Below, one piece after another: positions 47,701 to 56,700 of a stretch of DNA of 64,000 nt. The translations under genes and the position numbers were made by a program. Source of the DNA: Lepidonotus clava (Eukaryota; Annelida; Polychaeta; Phyllodocida; Polynoidae). The stretch lies in NCBI GenBank assembly GCA_936440205.1, contig OW387150.1:18388152-18452151 (forward strand), read 5' to 3'. The notes beneath the pieces are model-generated. The model worked only from the letters and a program-made list of their open reading frames with translations. It had not been told where the DNA came from and searched no databases. Within the stretch, counting starts at the first letter, position 1, and the number at the start of each line of letters is the position of its first letter.

Positions 47701-50700
47701 TATCATCCTTTTCCATATTGTTTACTTAATTCTTAAAACCAAAAATTAAACATGTACTGGAAGATCTCGATGTAAAATTGAGAAGTACCCCTTTTGCAAA
47801 ATGAAAAAAAAAAAAGAATCTTTGAAAAATCTTTGTATGAGTAATGCAGAACAACATGAGACAATATTTTCATCATAAAGATTCGTACAGTAGTTCTCTC
47901 CCTGAGAAATTGTCTAGTTACAATTGTTGGTATTGTCATTAAAAGGCGAATCTTTGTATTTTCTTGTTTGGTAATATTTGGAATTTGATATTGTATCTTT
48001 TTAAACTTTAATTTTCTCTAAATACCTCAGTAAATATGGTTAATGATATACATGTTACTTAGGAAAGGATTTTGTCGCAAGGATATGTAATACCGATCAA
48101 AGAATTCAATTTTTAAAAAAGAGAAAGGGAAACAACGAGCTGAGCTCGAAATATGTTGTAATTTAAACCATAATTATTAGATATCAAAATAAAATTTAAC
48201 TAACCTTGCAAAGGTAGGCCAAGTGGTGTCGAGGTCATATCCGCGGGGTGCAAGGTCAAACTGGATGTCATTGAGGTCATAGAGGTCATTGATGATGGTT
48301 GAGGTTAGGGCCGGCTGTAGCCATACAGCTCGACTGTGGTACCAGTCACTGCGGATACAAACAATACGGGGTCATTGAGGTCATTGATGATGGTTGAGGT
48401 TAGGGCCGGCTGTAGCCATACAGCTCGACTGTGGTACCAGTCACTGCGGATACAAACAATACGGGGTCATTGAGGTCATTGATGATGGTTGAGGTTAGGG
48501 CCGGCTGTAGCCATACAGCTCGACTGTGGTACCAGTCACTGCGGATACAAACAATACGGGGTCATTGAGGTCATTGATGATGGTTGAGGTTAGGGCCGGC
48601 TGTAGCCATACAGCTCGACTGTGGTACCAGTCACTGCGGATACAAACAATACGGGGTCATTGAGGTCATTGATGATGGTTGAGGTTAGGGCCGGCTGTAG
48701 CCATACAGCTCGACTGTGGTACCAGTCACTGCGGATACAAACAATACGGGGTCATTGAGGTCATTGATGATGGTTGAGGTTAGGGCCGGCTGTAGCCATA
48801 CAGCTCGACTGTGGTACCAGTCACTGCGGATACAAACAATACGGGGTCATTGAGGTCATTGATGATGGTTGAGGTTAGGGCCGGCTGTAGCCATACAGCT
48901 CGACTGTGGTACCAGTCACTGCGGATACAAACAATACGGGGTCATTGAGGTCATTGATGATGGTTGAGGTTAGGGCCGGCTGTAGCCATACAGCTCGACT
49001 GTGGTACCAGTCACTGCGGATACAAACAATACGGGGTCATTGAGGTCATTGATGATGGTTGAGGTTAGGGCCGGCTGTAGCCATACAGCTCGACTGTGGT
49101 ACCAGTCACTGCGGATACAAACAATACGGGGTCATTGAGGTCATTGATGATGGTTGAGGTTAGGGCCGGCTGTAGCCATACAGCTCGACTGTGGTACCAG
49201 TCACTGCGGATACAAACAATACGGGGTCATTGAGGTCATTGATGATGGTTGAGGTTAGGGCCGGCTGTAGCCATACAGCTCGACTGTGGTACCAGTCACT
49301 GCGGATACAAACAATACAGGGCATTGAAGCATTGAGGTTGTAGAGGTCATTGATGATGGTTAAGGCTAGGGCTGGCTGTAGCCATACAGCTCGAATGTGT
49401 TTGCAGTTCTCACTTCCGGGGCAGAGCTTCCATGGATATGAAACGTCTTTGTTTACACAACATGTACAGTACAAGATACGAGAGTACGAATCAATGAGCA
49501 AAATTGTGCAAACCTTCGTAAACACTGTAGAGATTAAATAGACATACAGCCTCAATGTGCAACCAGTCATGGGTTGGGAAAACAGAATACTAATTAGAAG
49601 GGATTAGGCATCTGGGCAGGCCTCCCTTTGTTTTCTAACAGTGCAGCACACGGTGTATCAGGCTGACCTTAATAATGACATGTGTTACCTGTACACAATT
49701 TACATATAGGGAAATAATCGTCACATCTGGTACATTCATCTTATTACAGTTTGCAGTGGCGGGTAATTATCGCGGGAGACACTGCAGGGTACAATCAGGC
49801 TCCTGCTTATCCTTTAGCATTGGTGGATGTTTGCTTTCCTCAATATCTCCAAGAATAGTGGGAATCTAACATAGACCTTTCGATATATTAGAGATTAAAC
49901 ACTAAGGTTTTGATTATTATCACTGTTGTCATTTTGTTTGGGAGATTTCGATTGATAGGGTCTGAAACAAAAATCATAACATAGCAACATAGGACCGGAT
50001 AGTACTCTAAAACGGCGAATCTAAGTGGTTATGGGGAACCGTAACAAGGCAAATAAAGCCGTTCACAGTACATAAGGTCGGGCTATTGGAGTTATAGTAA
50101 AAAATAATCTAAAAAAAATATACAATAGTGGAGTAACATGTTTTTTTACGAAACCTTCATCAGTGCAGAGTAAAAATATAAAGCGTCAACTGTGGAGGGG
50201 AGTCAGAAATTCCGGAAAATATGCAGCCATCCATGTATGAACAGTGTGTGTAAACGCAATGGAAAATGTAGAAGTATATAGGAAAAGTTAAGTGACTCTC
50301 CCTCATAACTTACTTGGTCTGTTTGGTACTGCACACACACTGCTGTATGGTATCGGCCAGGCGTTGGTGAACTAAGGCAAAGCGGAGGAAGGCACGGCCA
50401 CGACCCAGCGAGGTCCGCAACTAGGGGAAAAAAGACAACAAAAAGAAGTTTAAAACTCAACATATTTTCTGATATGCATCTATCTCTATTTTAGATCTGG
50501 AAATGTGCAATCAAAGAGTATCCTTTGAATAAAGAATTTTCATTTGCTGAGTAATACAATAAAGACTGGTTACATATAGAGAAGCACGATCTAACTTGGT
50601 GTATTGGACATTTACTCTATCCACCTCACTTTTTTTGACTACATCATCATAATATTGTTTAATATGATTTTAGTGCATATAACCGTAGCCTGATTTATAC

Positions 50701-53700
50701 CATATATAGCTCTATCACTGACCTTTCACGAGCTTGTTAGTTATAGGCATACGGATGTTACAAACTTAGTTGAAATATTGAAATGACAGAAGGCAACAAT
50801 AATGAATAAAAGCTGGAAAAAACGATAATTCAGATTCGGTTTGATATTCTTGCCTCAGAGTTGGCTTTGACAAACTTTATCCCATCGCGCAGGTCTTTCG
50901 TGGTTCCGATACAGTCAAGGAAGTAGTTCCAGTACTCCTTCTTATCGCCGAAGAGGCTGGTTTTTCCTGAAGCAAAAAACAAATTCCCAACATTTATATC
51001 AAAAGTTAGCACAACTCATGAATTGTACATGTATGGAATACACCAATGTTTTAGATTAACCAATGTTGGAAACTAACTTTTTAGGCTGTCGGCCAACAAT
51101 TTTTCCAAAATACAGTCAGCCCTTACAGCTTTTGGTTAACCCTGACTTTTTTTCTGTAACTGCTCTCATAAGTGGCGAGAAAAACACGTAAAATATGGTC
51201 AGAAGAAAGAATTAAAAGATTATTGGGAAAAATAATTGCACAAATGACTGCTGGCCATCGGGGCCAATTTGAAACTATTTCAGGTGCAAATTGTTGGCCC
51301 TGCTCTCAAATTGTCGGCCATTGGCTGGCGGGCCGGTGTTAATCATAATGGCAAACACAGTTAACATTAATACCACAAATTATCAAACACACCACTATAA
51401 ATTTAATTTACTTCAAACTCTGTTGTAAGATTGTTTTGACACAAAATGCCAGTATAAAAGAATTCTGAAAATGCATAACACATAAGACAATAATTATATA
51501 TGTATACGTTAATGTTCAATAAATATTTTCTTACAACAGACCACCTGTTAGTTACTTATCTTATTAATATACTACAAAGACAGTCTGCTTTCTAGCTCGT
51601 TGTACGCTGTCCAGTTTGACATCAGTACACCAAAGGCACAATATGTAAAGACTTCCAGACCAAAATAGATCATCACATAAACTTTGAGTGCAAGAATCGT
51701 ATTGATAAAAGAAACCAGCTCCTGTGAAAATAAGATGTTCTGTTCCGTTCGATCAGTGCTGACAGACCATGATATATTCCGTTGCACTGCTAATTCCCTT
51801 TGCTGTCGTTGGTTATTTTTGACACAGAACATCATCAGTCTGTGGTTAATATATACTCAGTCGATGAAAACACAGGGACTTTGTATTATGCGTTTTACAC
51901 GGACAAATATGAAGAATAATACAGCTCAAATACATACATTTTCACTTTATTAAAGTAAAACAAAAACAGTATGAACAGCTTGAAGAAAAGTATTTGTCAC
52001 TGAATTTATGCCCAGAAAATGGTTATATTCCTACATAATAAGATTATATAATTTATCATATATGTTTATTATAAATGCCAAAGAGAAAATATCGAGATCA
52101 ATACCTGTACAGTACAGCTGCACATAATAACACCCTTTATAAGATGATACCGTTTTATCAAAAGGGTGTGGTCGACAAGAGTCTGAAACAGTAGACCAAC
52201 CCCTGTGACTTATCGATCGACGTGATACTTGTGTTGTCACGTATGGCGAAGCTGACAGCATCAAGATTCAGTAATCCAGATTCGGAATAAAAGGTTAGGG
52301 GGCCTCTCTCTATTCATTTCAAATAGTGCATTAGCAGTGTCAGGAATTTTTTTCATGCACACATCGGGTGCACAGACCCAAATAGTTTGCATCTGCCTAC
52401 AAAAACATATCCTTTTGTGTTAGGCATCTCATGCCCCCCCCCCCCCCCACCTAAAAAGAATAAAGAAAAAAAGCTGTACACATTCTGGTGCACAACACTA
52501 GAAACGAATGCATCCGGTACCAAATTCATGCACGGGTCTTGAGTCAAATTTCATTTCAAAATTTCCTGTGTTTTCGTTTTCCCTGTCATATCCAGCAAGC
52601 AATCAAACTTAAAGGCCTGCGCGTTCAAGCCAACAACACGAAGTCAAATCCCTAATATTTTGAGAACCAGGAATTCAGAGCCTGACTAAATGAAATCCCC
52701 TGTGTTAACCCCGTGCCTTGATAAAATTTGCAAACTCCCTGTGTTTTACCTGTCAGGGAACTTTTATTGCCACTTTCGCTCTTTTCCCTGTTCAGTAGGG
52801 ACCCTGTGGGTGCATCCTTAATTTTGAACACTGCATAAGCCATAGTCAGTTTCGGTCTTTTTCATTCCTCAAAATAAACCCCAACATAAGGGAAAATTAC
52901 CCGAGTCGCACTGGCCGGATAACATGAGGCTGAAAGTAGCGAGATGGGTCTGTAGGGTAACACCTGGATAGGCAGGTGTAGTAATAAGTGAGGGTCAGTG
53001 TAATCAGTACCAATAACCTGTGGTACGTGGGGCGGGGTCTGCAGGTGCTATAAATAGCCCCAGGAGTCGTAGAGTTCAATGAAATAGTCGACCGCTAGTC
53101 GGGCGTGGTACCACATCAGAGGCAGGAATGTCACGAGGTGGTTCATCTTCACCGCCCACCTAATATACTGGTTTGTGGCTGTTAATTATGTTTTTTGGTA
53201 TAATTTGAGCATTTTTATGGCAATAAAATATGATTAAAACGTGGCTAGCTGTGTTGGAAAAAAAAATTGATTGTTATAAAATAGTATCCGAAATAAGACG
53301 GCAAATTGGACTCAGGGTTTGCAATTTTGCCACTGGATGCACTAATGTTTGCAACTCACTGTATAGATTTACTGTTACAGGTGTGCATCATTTCCTTACT
53401 TCTTGATTGAAAGGGGTTATTAAATGCATGATGGTTGGTTCCCCACCTCTAGAAGAATGCAGGCACATAAAGAAAGCATGAATGGTAGTTCAAGGCTTGC
53501 CATACTAGATGTGATCACAAAGAGACATAACCTTATTCTCATCATGATATGACCTAAGATGATGGTACGGCATTATCCTCAACAAAGGTCATTAGATGCC
53601 ACTCTGGTCTTAAAAGAGAAAACAATTATCCTACTAGTACTTTTAGTATCGGTGCAGCGAGGATGGGAATAAACTTCAGAAATAGTCTTGACTTCAAAAT

Positions 53701-56700
53701 TACACTAGATTTAATCAATATTCTTATGTGCGATCTGACGTTACTAAAAGTAGGAAATTCTATAAAAAGATTTATAAAATCAAACAAGTCATAATGTCTG
53801 TCCTGGAGCAGAGCTTCCATGAGAGGCGAAATAGTCCTAGGAATTTGTCATTAAGTATGAATAGAACCTTGTGCCTCGCGAGAAAAAGTTCAAGTTCAAT
53901 GCATATATGTCACTGTTGCCGGGCGCCTCAAAGTCCCTAAGACTATCTCCTACCTTTAGTACGCATGCACTTAAGCTGTTGCCGGGCGCTGGGTGCCGGT
54001 ATTTTTCAACTTGTACTGGTGCTTTTTGAAAGCATCATGACTTGTCAAAAAATTGAATTTCTCATCATTTTCAAACTTCAAAATGTGACTTTTATATGAT
54101 GTTTTTGGGAAAAAATGGAATGGACTATTCTTATCCAGATCTAGAGCTGTCACCAGGATGTATCCATTTCTCTGTAATAGTTCACATGTCTGAGAAAAAA
54201 GGGAGGACAGCACCAGTCAAATTCAAAAATAACAATTTTTTTTGTCATTATTAGAGAACAGAGGCGAAACGTCATTTCGCCTCTAAAAAAAGGAGGGAAA
54301 ATTGCTTCTCTATCCCCAATAACAAACCTCCCCACACATACCCATTCTCAAATAAAAGGAACGATCACGCAACCCGTTATATGATGTAAAATGAAGGCCT
54401 TATAACTAACCTTTTGCATATATAACTTAAGGCATGTAAGCCTATATCTAAAACGCATATGATATATATTTTTACACATATATCATTATGACGTTTTTGT
54501 ATCATTGTACATGTAAGTATACATACATGCTGTTCTGTATTCATATCATACCCTAAGAACCCAATGTCATCCCAGCGTCATCCTGATGTCAAATATCTCC
54601 TTCCCATATCCAAGGGCAATAGCGCTAAACACTCAATCCCTACGAAGTCTCCCTCATTTCCCAGCTGACTGGACTTAGTCCATTTACCGTTAAACTATTC
54701 TGAGGACCCCTTCATTTGTTTTCTATGAACACCACCTGGGGGCGCCACTGTAAGCGGTCAGTGGGGGCTGGCTGGTTTCCGGCGGGCAGTAATTATAATG
54801 TAAACCAGGCGTGGGTTAACGCAGGGTACCAGCCGAGGGGACAGAGGACGTGCTAACATGTGGGGGTACTTAAACCTCACAGTCAGAGCCTGACCTCACA
54901 GCCTGTGACTGGTAAGGATTACAAAAACACAAGTGGAGCTACACGAGTGGATGCAAGGTTTATAAATGAGATGTGGGATAACTTTCGATAAAAATACACA
55001 ATTGGACACTTTGGTATAGTCCGAAAATCTTTAAATAAAAAAATATACTTTATTCTATTACTAGAGAGTTTGTATTATTGTTGATTACGATTAAATAATA
55101 TGATAGAAAATCGTGAGAGGTAGATAAACTGGAAGAACCTCCATCTCGATTCAGGACTCGGGACAAGAAGTTAAATTTGCGACTGACTAAATCATGACAT
55201 ATCTTAGAATTGTATTTTTCCATTACCAAATATTCTTAATTTTTCTCTGTAGTAAGATTCTGCAACATATGGGAATTCAGTCTTCAAAACTAAGAATTCG
55301 TTTGATACACACGCTGGGTGCATAGGTGATTAAAATCATACAGCTGGTAAATTACTTATTGGTTAACCTTTATATAAAAGTATTCAGAGTTTGAAATCCA
55401 TGCACACACCATCTGCATATGTTGCAAAATATGTGCACCCAGCAGCCAAATTGTGCACATTGGGTGCAAGGTGCACCCTTAATTTCGAACACTGGGAAAG
55501 TCCATACATAGTTTATGACGACAGTATGTTTATAGATTCTATCAAGAAATGTTAACTTTAGGAGTATGAAAAAATCTAACACGTTATCAATCATTTTGTT
55601 ATTTGTAGAATTACCAATGACTACTAATAATTTGTGGACCACGGACATCTTAAGCCTAAACTGTAAAGACTGTCAAAGTTTAGCTTTTCTCAGGCTTAGC
55701 TACATTATCATTCCCTAACACCAGAATAATCAATACTGCAAAACTACTTACATTCATACAATCAATATGACTCTGTCTCCATGGAATAAACCTATATTAT
55801 ACTTTTTTCCTCGGTCTCTGTTCAAGTCCCGCTAATGCATTATCTTCCTCTGAATGGAATACTTTCCTCAGTAACATGTCCTGGACCCAGTTGTATTTTC
55901 TCACATTTTATGACTATGATGAGCGTTGCATGTCACTATGACGACGGTAGATGAGACCCTGGAGGTGAAGGGTGTTGTCCCTCCAGTACACTACACACAC
56001 CTCCCACTCCGTCACTATCACACTAAGGGGTCGGTTACCATGGTAACACATGTGGCGTCGGCGTAGTGGTAGCTGCCACCTGGTGTGAGATCTACTCACT
56101 AAATCTGTAAACGGCTCACCCGACACTGCAGCCACCACCTGATTACTCTGCAGTTATGTTTTCATAGAAAGGGATGGAAAGCGGCGGTGTTTTCACAGTT
56201 TGTGTCGGCTCTTATCAATAATAGATTTACGGAAGATATGCTGTGTCCCTGCCTTTAATTTGAGCAAATTAAAATCAAAGTAAGTCCCAGTCCCTATTTT
56301 GAGCAAAATATAAATAATATAGTACAAGCGCCAAAAACTTTGCTTCTTTCAAAAGACGTTTTATTTGCTGTATAAATCTTTTCGGAATCGGAATAAAAGC
56401 TAAAAAGTATGAGGGAATAAACAATGTGCACCTGCCAGTAATTGTACCTAAGAATCATATCATACTTAAAACATGTCTGCGCAATTTAAAAACGTCTCTT
56501 CCTGTTAAACAACCCACTTTTCCCGTGTATCTTTGGTAGTGAAACAAACAACTTAAATGTCCTTTCGAATTCGCTGTAGTATTACACATTATACATTTAC
56601 CTCAAAGTACCTTGAAACAAAATGTCTTTGTAACTATTTAAATGAAATCAAGATACGGTGTGCAACTCGCACTTTCAATGTGAGGTGTCCATGCGCATTG

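Noticed and set aside
48276-49335. CRISPR-like or protein-coding repeat array
   Set aside because: There are no spacers, the period is uninterrupted, and 95 bp breaks the frame each turn. It is a minisatellite copied from an exon boundary.
51572-51953. Overlapping 87- and 89-codon frames in FYCO1 intron 2
   Set aside because: No RUN-like or other homology, and phases do not fit the neighbouring exons, which join directly.
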